Below, piece after piece: positions 26,701 to 38,770 of a stretch of DNA of 64,000 bases. Under the pieces are notes generated by a model. The model saw only the letters and a program-made list of their open reading frames with translations, was not told where the DNA came from and ran no database searches. This stretch comes from Setophaga petechia. Taxonomy: Eukaryota > Chordata > Aves > Passeriformes > Parulidae. Location of the stretch: NCBI GenBank assembly GCA_024362935.1, contig JANCRA010000003.1, positions 38,935,291 to 38,999,290 of the forward strand. The letters run 5' to 3'. Numbering within the stretch: position 1 is the stretch's first letter; the number at the start of each line of letters is the position of its first letter. Made by a program: the position numbers and the translations under genes.

Positions 26701-27939
26701 TTAGGATTATTTGCATGGCAGATTGATTTTCTACTGGTTGTGAGAATTTGTCAATTTATAGTTCATGATTCAAAGTTCACAGGCAGCCAACCATAATCCC
26801 ACAAACGCACAGTTAAAACACTTAAAAAGAGTAAACGTTTTTCCATTGTCCTGCTAACTGGGGTATCCCCAAAGCAACACCTAGGCAGAGGCACACACAG
26901 GCTCGGCTGAACTTGTCCATGCTACAGCCTCACTGGCCTGCTGTTCACTCTACTTTATCAAGGATTATTCCCAGATGCACAGTCACTCGAGCTACTGACA
27001 ATATTCCTCACCTTTAGCCCATTCCTCCCAACACAGTTATCCACCAAACTGCAGGAATTTTTTTCTTTCTTGAATGTCTCGGTATTTTTGCCAATTGAAC
27101 TTCTTTCATTCACATATTGGCATGGAGTTATTTGTCATTGTTACCTGACCATTGTTCCAGTTCTTTTGCAAATACATTACCAAACAGAGTAGAGCTGTTT
27201 CTTGATCTCTGTGGTAGTACTGTCCAGCATAGCTGCATCTTTCTTCCCGTTGCTGGATTTCTGCTCATCCACCAGAATGCAAAAGAAAGCATCTTCTAAA
27301 TCCAAAAGTCAAATAAGTACTTGCCCATTATTTATTTGGATTATTGCTCTGAAATCCTGCACCAGCCTATGCTCTTCAGAATGAGCCTTCTTTACTGGGA
27401 CTTTATTATATTCAGACTGACACTAAGAAGCATTCAGGATTACATCCAGGATGTCATTCTTGGGTTCCTCCAAGGTCTGGTTCATTCATTAACAGGATCG
27501 AGCCTTCCATGCCTTTTCCTACGGATCTGCAACTATGCAGAATTTCCTAGCTATGTGAGCATTTAACTTGCATAATAAATCACATCCTCTTTTTCTATCC
27601 CTGCCCCAGTGTTACGTAGGGTGAAAAGGGGGGAAATGACATTCTCCCATCTTCTGGCTCATCCCCTCTGCAACACACCACAACACACCTTGCTGGTTTT
27701 ACTCCTCTTCCTCAATACATGGCATCAGCACAACTCCTCCAGTTCACACCAGTGCCCTGCTTCTCCCCTGCCATCTACTCAGCCACCAATGCCGTCATCA
27801 AAAGCTGCAGAACCCTGCTTCCTGCTCCCACACCATCACAACAGAGTCACCAGTGACCCTGCAAACACCTGCCAAACCCAGGATTTCCATTCATACACAT
27901 GCAGCTATTACCTTCAGCAAGGACGTCACAGGCAGCTGT
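26701..27939. other. Decayed provirus-linked sequence and C-rich spacer
   Basis: Outside the reverse-transcriptase relic (27,100-27,530), this interval shows no LTR, primer-binding site or gag feature that I can identify. The part 27,600-27,930 is C- and A-rich and carries a 149-codon plus-strand frame that runs into repeat block 2; it has no recognisable domain and I do not call it a gene. Confidence 0.5.
27100..27530 (-). pseudogene. Degenerate endogenous retroviral reverse-transcriptase relic
   Basis: The minus strand shows pieces of the fingers and palm regions of a retroviral reverse transcriptase, from about 27,410 down to 27,170. The pieces are in different frames and separated by stops. 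I do not find the active-site YxDD box. The RNase H region expected between it and the integrase is missing or unrecognisable, because only about 400 bases separate the two relics. Same strand and order as the integrase relic, so both probably come from one old provirus. Confidence 0.6.
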
Positions 27940-28560
27940 ACAGGGCATGGAAAGCACATACAGCCCCAGAGTCTGAAGTGCAGTTTATAAGCTCTACAGA
28001 GAGAGGAAGGCTAGCAATAACTTTTCCTCCTGGCATTTGTTGGGGGGATTTTTGGTAGGAAAAAACCCTGGATGATTTCAGGTTTTGTGCTGTAACCTGC
28101 TGAAAGTAAATAATAGCATAGTATATTGAGGTGGAAAAGAAAGCACAGGCTGTGTAGTTTGTGGGCTGCAATGCAAAATTGAAGGGCTGCAGCTGCTTTC
28201 TCTCCAGATACCTTTTGTGTGTGAACAGTCACCAGACATACTCCGTTTTGGAGCTGCAGTTGTGGTTATGTTGTGCCATGATGCACTTAGTTTGCCAGGC
28301 AGCTGCTTATCCCCATCTAGTGGGTTTGTAGATGAGCAACAGGGGTAAGGTAGAAGCCAGCAGCAACTTACTGTCCTGGCATTTTTTGTATGGAGGCTGT
28401 GCTTGAAAGTTTTTAATTTAGGAGATGGGTTCTGTGGAGTGTAAAATACTGTGATGGTTTACTTCCTTTGGAAGGAGAGTGCTTAGCCACAGTGGCAGTA
28501 GTGTAGTTAATAGGCTGCAAGGCTAAAGAGAAGGTGAGCAACACTCAGCATTTCCTAGGA
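27940..28560 (+). repeat. Tandem repeat family of about 170-175 bp, block 2
   Basis: Further plus-strand copies of the same unit. Landmarks lie near 28,040, 28,214 and 28,384 (spacings 174 and 170 bp), with the GGAAAGCACAT-type landmark near 27,945, 28,130 and 28,470. An A-type unit with CCCATCTAGTGG lies near 28,305. The block is separated from block 1 by the inverted piece and the pol relic. Confidence 0.75.
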
Positions 28561-31500
28561 CAAGGTTGTTGAATAGAAAGCACCAGGTAATAGGGCTGCT
28601 TGGGAAGAAATACCAGACATGTAGCAAGTAAATTACAACAGCTTGAGACTGGCTCTAGTGGTTTGTGGTGCATGCCATTCTTGCTTTTCCCTCTTTTAAC
28701 GCTTGCCAGGCTTTGTTTGTAACCTGTGGGATTTTTCTGTGTTATAGTTGACTTTGTTCAGTTTAAGTGAATTAAATGTTCCAGGCAACACTTAAGTACT
28801 TCTAGGAAGTAGATAACTACCCAGTTCCTGTAGTTCATAAACACACCTTAGTTTAATAAGTCATCAGTTACAGGGAATTCTTGCACAATTTTTTGCCTTT
28901 GGAGCTGAGTCTGCATGTCTCTCAGCAACTTTTTCTGTACTTCACACTGCTTTGCTTCTTATCCCTGTATATTGGTGAAAATTACTTCTGAAAATTAACT
29001 GGTGGTGGCATCTAGCAGAGAAAGGTATTTCAAATACCAGACATGCACCAAAAATGCACATTCTTTGGATTCTGTCTTATTTGTCACTCCTGTTAGTGGG
29101 ACCGGTGGTCTTGTAAGTTGAAGGCCAGGTTCCACTCTGTAATGTTGCAGAGCCCACAGGGAGGCTTCAGCATAAAAATCACTGCTGAAAGTAGTTGTTT
29201 GAGCATGGATGTCACTCAGATGGAAAGCCTGAAAATCTTAAAAGTGAGAAGTTCAAATACCATGTTTTGGTTTAATGCTGCTCTTGTTGTTACACATCAC
29301 CCAGCATGTCAAGGACTTGTTCTCCTCTGCAACAGCCATCAAAATGCAGGTTCATCTCCAAGCACAGCAACACTGACACAAAATGCACAGGTGAATGATT
29401 TGAATCCTTTGCTGGATTAGAGCCAGGGACTCAGCACCTCACAGTATGGACTTCTCTTGGGAGGATGGAGGATCTGTAACTGATTTTGGTTTTGTCCTTG
29501 ACAAGAGCCCATCACTAGAAGTGGAAAGGGCTTGCCCCAAGAGTCAGACAGGACTATGGACAAGACTATAATTATTTAAAAGTCACCAGGATTCGGGTGC
29601 AGTAAGCACAGTTAACAGTTTTGATGAAATGCTGTGATTCTTAAGGCTGTGTGTGCACTATGACCTGCAGCCTAGAGGAGCATGGATGTGCTTGAATGTG
29701 CTACTTGGCATTGTCAACATAATCAGCTGTCAGAGACAGCATCTGGATGGCTGAATTAGCAATCTTGAAGTGTGGGTGTAAATCTTTCTACAGTATAGTT
29801 TCTTCACCCAGCAAGGCAGTGTCTTTCATGGAATGTCATGTGGGAAGTTCACCCTAGGCTCCCAAGCATTCCCACACTGTCTCTAGCTAAGAGAATTAAG
29901 TATACTGGGCTGGATTTCAAAGGAGACTCCCTCAAATTGCAGATATTTCTTGGGATGCCCTGTCATTTAAATGAAGATAAAATGAGTCACTGCAGCTTTC
30001 TTGCTTCATTATGGTAAAGTATTTTGCTTTAAAGCTGATGTTATGAATCACTTCTTTTTCTAATTAAATGTTTCATTATTTCAGTTGCTATATAGACACA
30101 ATGTCAGAAGACACAAAAGACACCTAGTCAGAATACCAAATCTGTAGACCAAACCCCCACAGCAAAACACTTCACTCACATTGGAAGAAATGAAGTTAAC
30201 TCCACCACAGTCATCAGCAGGAGCAGGCAGGCAGTATCTGGCCATAAACATTGCTGGACCAACTTATTTGAGAAGGAATCTATCTCACTTCATTTTAGGT
30301 GTCTAAGAATTAATTTTAAGGGTAAGGTAAGTGTTGAGGGCTCCTCTCCTAGCCCCGGAGAGTCATTGCAATGCCTGGGGGGCATGTTCCAGCTGCCTGG
30401 AAAAGGATGTGTTGCCACTGCTCACAGAAGGATCTGGGATCAAATTTAGTAGATTAAGTATCAGAGAGGCACCATGAGGTAAGAAAACCTCTGCCATGAT
30501 GGCAAACTGGGGCAAGTGCCTGGATGTTGGCAAATTTTCATTGAACTCATTTCCTTGGCCTGAAAAACACCACCTTGGCTTTATGGTACTCTCCCTTTCT
30601 AAAGTGGGAGGTTTCCCCCTTTAGCCCCCTGAATAAACTGTGCTTTCTCCTTCTGAGGCATAAATCATAAACTCCCCATGTACATGAAAACACCAGTGGC
30701 CTCATTAACCACTGCAGCCCAGGGTCTAGGGCCATGAGGAAAACCTGTGTCACCCTGGGACTGCCTCTGAGAGCTGTGACACTAGCAGGGGTGCTTTCTC
30801 TAGTGATTTTCCTAGCCAAGCATGCAACTTCACTGTCTTCTTCTTTTAATTTGTGTGAACAACTTGTGATCTGTTGTTAAGCCACTTCCACCATGATTGG
30901 TATTTGGTGAGATTTTGCTGAACAAGATGGGATTGAGCCACACTTGTCCACCTTTTCTGTCAGCAGGCTGAAATGTCAACACCAGCAAAGGTGATAGTGT
31001 CCTAGCACCAGTATTTACAGAGAGAGAAATTGCTAAACCTCAACACATGTATCTTGTCCAGTTCAAGAGTCCATTTTGGGCAAGGGTGCCAAATGTTTTT
31101 GTGCCTGTGGCCTTCTTTTGAAATGACAAGCTGTTTGAGAAAGACTCCCTCTATTTGTCCTCACCACTTGTTTTTAAGGGATGATTCAAAGGTCTCTACT
31201 GTCTCTTGACTGCTGCAAGAATCTGTGTGAGGGAGGGGCAGGAATGGAGAACATATCTAAATTTTCCCAGTAAAGCCAGGTCTTACATCTGATATTTACC
31301 CTACAGGTACGGTGAATGTGCATAGCTCATGTGCAGCTGCACATGCTGTAATATCCATTACTTAACATGCCTGGTAAGGAGTAAGGCCAATGACAGCATC
31401 CTACACACGAGACTCCAGGCAAGCAAGGGCATCTTTGGTGGGTAATGGCCCTTCATGCAATGCTGGAATCCCATGACACTGACGGGTGACATCTTCACTG

Positions 31501-34500
31501 GAGCACTGCAGGCACAATGTGAAAGGTTAATCATGGGCTCACAGGGCTAACACTGTTATCAATGTCATCACAAGGTATCAGGGGAAGATTATGAAGGTGT
31601 GCACCCTGTGAAAAAGATTGAGATTTTGCAACCTTATCTCTGTTGCATCATTGCTACTGTTACTGTCATTGTTAATACTGCTTCTGAAAAGAAGTGATGC
31701 ATAGAGCCAGAATCCCCTCCACAGAAGGCCAGTGATGAAAGGGGGTGAGGGAAGTCAGTTGATACTTCCAAAAGCCCAATCATATTTGCATCAATATTCA
31801 TGCTGTTTGTACACTATCACAAGACATCCAGCAAAACTACACACTTCTATCTCTGGAAGTCATATCCAACTCAAATCCCAGGAGAGGGCTGAGAATTGCA
31901 GATATCTGTGAGAAGCCAGCATTGTGCAGGACTTTTTACCAAGATAAAAATGAACAAACAAGCAAACACCTTTCGCTTTCAAGGGGCTTTGTAAAAGTAC
32001 ACTCTGAAAAAAGTATGAAAGCAGCGTAACTCTAAGTTTAGCTAATTTCTTAATTGCAGTAATCCAAAACTATTTAAACACATCTCATGCTGGGATTTAA
32101 GAAGACTATTGAGCTCCATGCAGGTAGTCCTATCCTACTGAGAAAATGATGAAATAACAAAAGATCAGTCATAAAATGATAGGATGAAAAAATGAATAAT
32201 TTCCTTCTTCTCTCCAAACAGATGAGCTGAAATATCTCCTCAAATACAGAAGAGTCCAGGAAAAGGTCAAGGTCAGACAATGGAAGGTCAATGGGTCATC
32301 TAGTTGAGTCCTGCTTGAAAGCAGCTGCTGGAAAGGCAAGAAGAAAAGTTTCACAATGAGATAAATACGCAATCTATGTTTTTTGAGTGCCTCTTCTTGG
32401 TAGTTATGTTGCATTAAACCTGAAGCATACATTTTCCAAGGCCTTTGTTTATAATTTCTTTTAGCAGCAGCCACATGACAGCACTATGACCTATTTTCTA
32501 CTGCACATATTGCACAAAGTGCTTGTTCAATAACATATGCATTGATATTTGCACTCTAAAGACCTAATGTGAAGATCACTTTGAAATCCTGAATTAAATT
32601 CAGGATTCATGAAGATAAGTACATTTAGGGACATGGTATTATGGCCTTTTGAAAATGCCTTTATTTTAGAGCATGTATCTTTCCCCCATGCATCCTTTCC
32701 AAAGTAATTTTCATGCAATTATTTCTAAAAGAAAAACCTTCCTGCATGAAATTCCTTATTCAAATAATATTTTCTTCCTAGAAACCACATAAAATCAGTC
32801 ACTGGCAGAGTCATTCTCGCTTTGTTACAAATATTAGGCCTGCATAAGATATCCTGAGGAATAGCACTCCACTATTTTCATGAGCTTTGGTAGAAAGCAC
32901 TCTTTCCTTGCATCCAGTCATGTTTCATAATATTGATTTTCTCCACTATTCTTCATTTTTAATCATTAAAAAAGTACAGTCTTTGAATGAGAGATGAAAC
33001 TGCTGTCCCTCCCCTGACCAGTTGATTTTCCTTTATATTATCTTCTATACAGAAGACAACAAACTTCTCAGCCTTTCCTTTTAATAATTCCACATACTCA
33101 TGCCTTTTTTTTATCTTAGCCATTCTCCCCTGGCCCTAAAATGCAGGTGTTATTCTAGTCATCCAGCAGTTCATCTGTGTGACTAATAAATTCATTAGCT
33201 TTCCAGGCACAAATGCAAACTAGGCTTGTTCTCACACACAAAGAGAGTGTGAAGCTCCCGTAGGGAGAACAGGGGGAGTTGCAGTTGTCACTCCCTGGCT
33301 GACAGTATTTTGACCAGTAGCCTGGCAGACATGGATTACCTGGGAAGCTGATCTGCCCTCAGATTTGTAAATAGCCCACAGAGTTGGGCATATTGTAACT
33401 GTTTAGATCCTGAAAATCTTGTTTGTGTAACATGTTGATGGTCTGTGCTTCCAGTCACTTTTACTTATCTGTTCTCAGCTCTTTACGTGGTTACAATATG
33501 TGTTTTAGATGCCTCTAGGAAGAATTTGTGCTTTGTGTACGACCAGGAAACTGAGCAGAGTTGAACAGACTAGAACTGTTCAGTCACAAACAGGAACAAA
33601 GTCCACTGGATGCTTCGGGTCACTCCACAGACCACCCGAAGAGCAGAAAAGGACTTGTGCACTTGGTTTGCTTTCTGCTGCCCAGCTTACTATGACCTGA
33701 ACTTAATTTTGGTAAATAGGTTAGTCAAATTTTGCTTTCTGTAACAATTTTTATTACTCCTTGGGATGGTTTGATAAACACAGGGTCATTAAATGTGACT
33801 AATTCAATTTCTTCAGAAACTGAAAAATGTCATGGTGCACTTCTTAGCTGTTTACTCACAGAGCCAGTCTTTCACCTGCACATGTTTAGGTGAAGTGTAC
33901 CACAAAGTTTACTACTTCTGCATCCAGTACAAAACACCTTTTTCCAGACTTGCTTTGCTTTTCATATATGTAGATACATCAATGTTCTCCAGAAATATCA
34001 AATTACAAAAATATAAAGGCAATACATTTTGTCTATTAAGTGAGGAAGGAAGATTAATATGACAATTGTTTGCTCTGGGAATTACTCAAGCAGGGCTAAT
34101 AAATAAAAACAGCAAAGCAGACAACTGTAGAGCAAAAACACAAAACAACCAAAGTAACTCTTGAATCAATTTTCCGCCTTTAAACAATTTTGCTCTCTAA
34201 TGAGGCCTTGGTGGTAAAACTAGCCATTGACATTGCTGGTTAAGTGTCAGTTTCTGATGAGGGGGAAAAATGAAAAAAAAAAGTCTTGCTTGATGTCAGA
34301 TATTTCATGGCAGATATAAGGAAGATTTGGGCTTTTAAGTTTAACATTCAAGAGCAGTAACCAAGATCCTGGTTTGGAAAGCACACATTTCTTCCTGGTA
34401 AGGATGTAAGAGGTTTCAACATGTCATCAGGGACATCAAAGGCAAGAGAACACAATAGAAGGGGAGGAATGCTTTCTAATGTCCAGTCCCAATTTCTGAA

Positions 34501-37500
34501 GGATTTCTCCCTCTTCTTACCCATCCAGCACTCTGTTTTGCTTGAGTTGAAAGTACTATAGAAGCTAAAGGAAACACATACAAATAAATTATGCTTTATT
34601 ATGGCTGCAAATATAAAAAGATAAGGAAATTCAACAGAAAAGGTACAAAGGTGGATTTTAATCATATGTGTACACTCAGCTTTGACTGAAGATGAGTCTT
34701 GCATACACAGCAAATCTACAGGGCCTTAAGATCTGTTGGTTATGCATTATACATCTGAAAAAAACTCTAAGGAATTGAGTTCATATTGCAGCTTATTTAT
34801 AGAAGTTACTGGTGTGATCTGAGAGAAACCACAGCACTGAGATTTTTTACTTTAGGATGAGGATTATAATGAAAATGAGCCCTCTTTCAGGACTCAAGTT
34901 AGAATACTTTTACCTTTCCTGAAAGAGTGTTTGAGGAAAAGTCAAAACATTCAGTTCATAAACAGTAGCACTGTGGATCTTAGCTTGATTGCTGTGACCA
35001 TGGTGTTCAATAGCGGATATTTTATCTGGCTTAGTTTGGAAATAGCTCTGGCACAGAGGCTAGATACCAAGAGAAACTGGATGGGGACAGAGTTGGTGTG
35101 ATTCAAATTTCCTGTATTTTCTGGGAAGTATTCTGAAATGTAGAGCAAGAAAACCAGAAAGCTTTAGGTAGGATGGAAGAGTATGTTCTCACACTGCGGT
35201 ACTCCACACTAAAGAAGGCATACCTGAGTAAGAAGGAAATTTAGTAAGGAAGATGAGTTGATGTGCTTCAATCAGGCAGGCAGAGATGAATGCTGAGGTT
35301 TGAAGGGAAGCACTGGGCTACAGTGACACAGCAGCAACACTATGTACCCAACAGCAGTCCTAGTGAGTGTTGCAAGGCTTGGAGGCTTCATTTCAGTAAA
35401 AAACTATGAGGAAGGAGGAATAATCTTTTAGTTCACTTCAAATCTTTTAATCTATTCAGCATGCAGTATTATCCTGTACATTTCTCATTGTCTGAGAGAC
35501 AATGGCAAAACCAGGTGAAACAAAAGGACTTTTCTTCTCTTTACTCCCCACCTGCACAGATGAGGTTTTGTGCAGCCTTCCCAGGTCCTCTGCTTAGCTT
35601 GAACTACAGGAGGAAGTCAGCTGATACACTCTGACTGTAAATTAGAGTAGCAAGGAATGAACTCACTTCCTTCATTTAAAGTTTTCTCTCTAAAGAACAG
35701 TTCAATCTATTTCTGAAACCAGTCTGAGAACTACTATAAGGCATGTAATTGGTATACCAGAAATCAAGCAAATAGTCAGAAATAATTCATATTATTGTCC
35801 TTGCAGACTTAGGTGGGTAACAAACAGTTCTGCTTCCATCCAGGAGACTGCAGCAGAAAATAGCACATACAGTATCTATAGCCCAATGAGTAAAATAATT
35901 CTGCATTGGAAACCCCTTCAGTTTGGCTGGCATTTGAAACTGTTTAGGATAACTGTGCTATCAGTTTCAGAGTGACCGTTAGTCTGCATTACAGATTTTC
36001 CACTGACAGTAGATTATTTTAAATATTTTAGGAGTGGACATAACAGTATCTTTCCAAAAGTATCTGCCAGATCCACCAATCTGAAAACTCAACCTCTAAA
36101 TAACTTTAAAAATAATCTCTAAATATGCCCCTAGTCTTTGCTAGAAATGATTATGTGTGTTTTCAGGCCACAGAGTTTTCTTTCTCAAAGTTTTGCAGAG
36201 TTCAGGGAATGTCACAAACACAACCACCATTAGGTTGCAACATTCACTGTGGCTTTTTCTAATAGGATAACCTTTAATACAGTAACCTTTCTAAAACAGT
36301 CACCTTTAGTATTGCATTTTTGACTTGTTCCCTTACCTTAGAAAACTTCCAACTACACTTTCTTTTCAAAGCTTGGCCAGGCTCCATTTTGCTACTGTTA
36401 ACATAACCTTAGGCACGTGCTGTGAGGCTTGCATGTAATACCCTTTGCACCTGGGATGTCATCCATCTTCTCACATCCAGGACAGCAGCAGATCATCTGT
36501 ATTCTTCCCCTAATGTGACTGTGAAGGACAAAGTCAGGAGCCATAAATACACAAAGCAACAGATAAGAAGTGAAACAGAAGGAGAGAAATGAAAACCATG
36601 AGATCTAAAAATCTGCATGTGATGTAGTGCTGTCACTTGCTGCAGGTGTTCCCACCAAATGGCCTCTTGGCCCATTTTTCTGGGTGGAGGATCCCCTATG
36701 AACTTGCCCAGCAAGGCTGTCTCTTCTGTGTGCTAAGCAGTGCTTTCATTCTGGTCTTGCTGGTCAATATGTATTTAAAATAACATGGAGAGACAGTGAA
36801 TTGCTTGGAACATTGAGTATGCAGATGTCACCTAATTTCTTTTGCACTCTTCTGCCAAAGATGCTCAGGCACTTTTAGGAAATCCCAATGGGGTCTACTC
36901 ATGGTTAGTTAACTAAAAATGTTAACTTTCCTTAAAAAACTTAGGTACCTGCTCAGTTTATGGACATTTTGGTCAATAGTGTATTAGACCTATACTTGCC
37001 CACTTCCCAGTGGATATTGATTAGTGCTTGTGTTCACTTGGTTCCCAGGTCGTCTCTTTGGAGGTATTGTTACAAAAGGTGAGACTATCTCAGCTGTTCC
37101 ACACAGTAATACCAGAGACATAACCATGGTCATGCAGAGTTACTAGAGAGGATTTAATTTCTAAAGCAATAATGTGTTGCTTAGTGGTTAAATGGCACCT
37201 GCACTTTGCAGAAAAACTGTAAAGCCCGTTTAGTTTGACTGTACACTTATTTTATTTAGATTTAAACTCCCATCAAAAGTTGTGAAATGTTTTGCCATTC
37301 CTTAAAAACAAAACACCTATCTCACTCAAGAAAATGAATAAACTAAAAGTGTTCTAAAAAGGATCTTTTTAGAAGAAAAAGGTTAGGAGAAGAGGGGCAT
37401 ATTTATTTTCCCAAAACATCTTTCTGTTGTTGCAATCACAGATGTACACCACATGTTCTGTGCCAGATCTATCTCAGGGTAGTCTGATAACCCTGTTGAC

Positions 37501-37919
37501 AACTCAGTCAAGTGAGGTTAGTTCTGGTTAAAAAAAACAGTGCAAGACATGGAAAGACACTCAGATCTGCTTAAATATCTCTTGAATTGTTACTGCATCT
37601 TCATGAGAAAGTATTTTAGAACAGAAAAAGACTAAGCCAGCTCAAAGTCTAAGACATTAGTGTGTTGGCAGAGCTTGGTGTTACTCAGTATAACAACAGT
37701 GGATGAGATGGTTGATTCATACCAGTGAGGGCTTGGGACACATGATTGGTCTGGAACATGTAAGAGAAGGAGGATGTGGCAAGGCATGGGCAGTATTTGT
37801 GGTATATGAAGTCACTAAATGATTTTTGCTGGGCAGTAATGTGCACTACACAGTTTTGCAATATTTTGATCCTGACAAAACATCTTATTCCTTCTGGATA
37901 CTGGATTTTGTAAAGACTT
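28561..37919. other. Non-coding, no gene recognised
   Basis: AT-rich DNA with short chance frames only (up to 121 codons, minus, 34,348-34,713). It holds an 18-bp perfect palindrome at 31,328-31,345 and small inverted repeats at 32,584-32,606 and near 37,352. I recognise no mobile element or exon. Confidence 0.65.
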
Positions 37920-38770
37920 ACATAGAAGCCTCTTTCATAGAAGCACGGAGTTGAAAGAGACTTGTCAGGGTCACTAAGTCCAGCTCCTGGCCCCTTGCAG
38001 GCCACCCCAAGAATCCCACCAGGTACCTGAAGGCATTGTCCAAACACATCTTGAATTCTGCCAGGTTTGGTGCTGTTCCAGTGCCCAGCCATCCTCTGGG
38101 TGAAAAACCTTTTCCAAATATCTAACCTAAACTTCCCCCAACTCAGCTTCACGCTGTTTCCTTATGTCCTTCCACTGATCATGACAGTGAAGACATCAGT
38201 GTCTGCCCCTCCTCTTCCTCTCAGGAGGAAGTTCTAACTGGAATGAGGTCTCCCTTCAGTCTCCTTCAGGCTGGACAGACCAAGTGACCTCAGCTGTTCC
38301 TCACACAGCTTCCCCTCAAGGCCCTTCACCATCCTCATGGCCCTCCTTTGGACACTCTCTAACAGCTTCATGTCATTTTTATGTTGTGGCACCCAAAACT
38401 GCCCCCAGCACTCGAGGTGAGGCTGCCCCAGTGCAGAGCAGAGGGGACAATCCCCTCCCTTTCTGGCTGGGGATGCTGTGCCTGATGCCCCCAGGACAGG
38501 GTTGGCCCTCCTGGCTGCCAGGGCCCTGCTGACTCAGACCCAACTTCCCACGGACCAGGACCCCCAGGGCCCTTTCCTGTGGCACAGCTCTACAGCCTCT
38601 CATTTCCTAATCTATACACATAACCAGAGTTGTTGCCCTGTCCCAGGTGCAGAATCTGGCACTTGTCCTTGTTAGACTTCATGCAGTTGGAGATTGATTG
38701 ACTTGTAATTTGTCAAGGTCTCAGCAGGGCCTCTCTGCCCTCCAGGGAGTTGACAGTTCTTCCAATTTGC
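37920..38770 (-). mobile_element. CR1 LINE fragment with 3' tail
   Basis: About 850 bp of CR1 in reverse orientation. Read on the minus strand it ends with copies of the TTCTATG 3'-terminal repeat near 37,920-37,945. It contains remnants of the end of the reverse-transcriptase frame on the minus strand around 38,379-38,603. The 5' end is truncated near 38,770. It closely resembles the plus-strand copy at 54.2 kb; over several hundred bases the two look nearly identical by eye, so they probably come from the same, fairly young CR1 subfamily. Confidence 0.9.

Noticed and set aside
27609..28058. 149-codon plus-strand frame beside the provirus relic
   Set aside because: It runs from a C-rich spacer into the 170-bp repeat unit and has no recognisable domain. 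A frame crossing a repeat border is not evidence of a gene.
30547..30819. 90-codon minus-strand frame with a basic C-terminus
   Set aside because: Looked briefly like a small membrane or basic protein, but I recognise no family and there is no supporting context.
34348..34713. 121-codon minus-strand frame
   Set aside because: No family resemblance, AT-rich flanks, no splice context; taken as chance.
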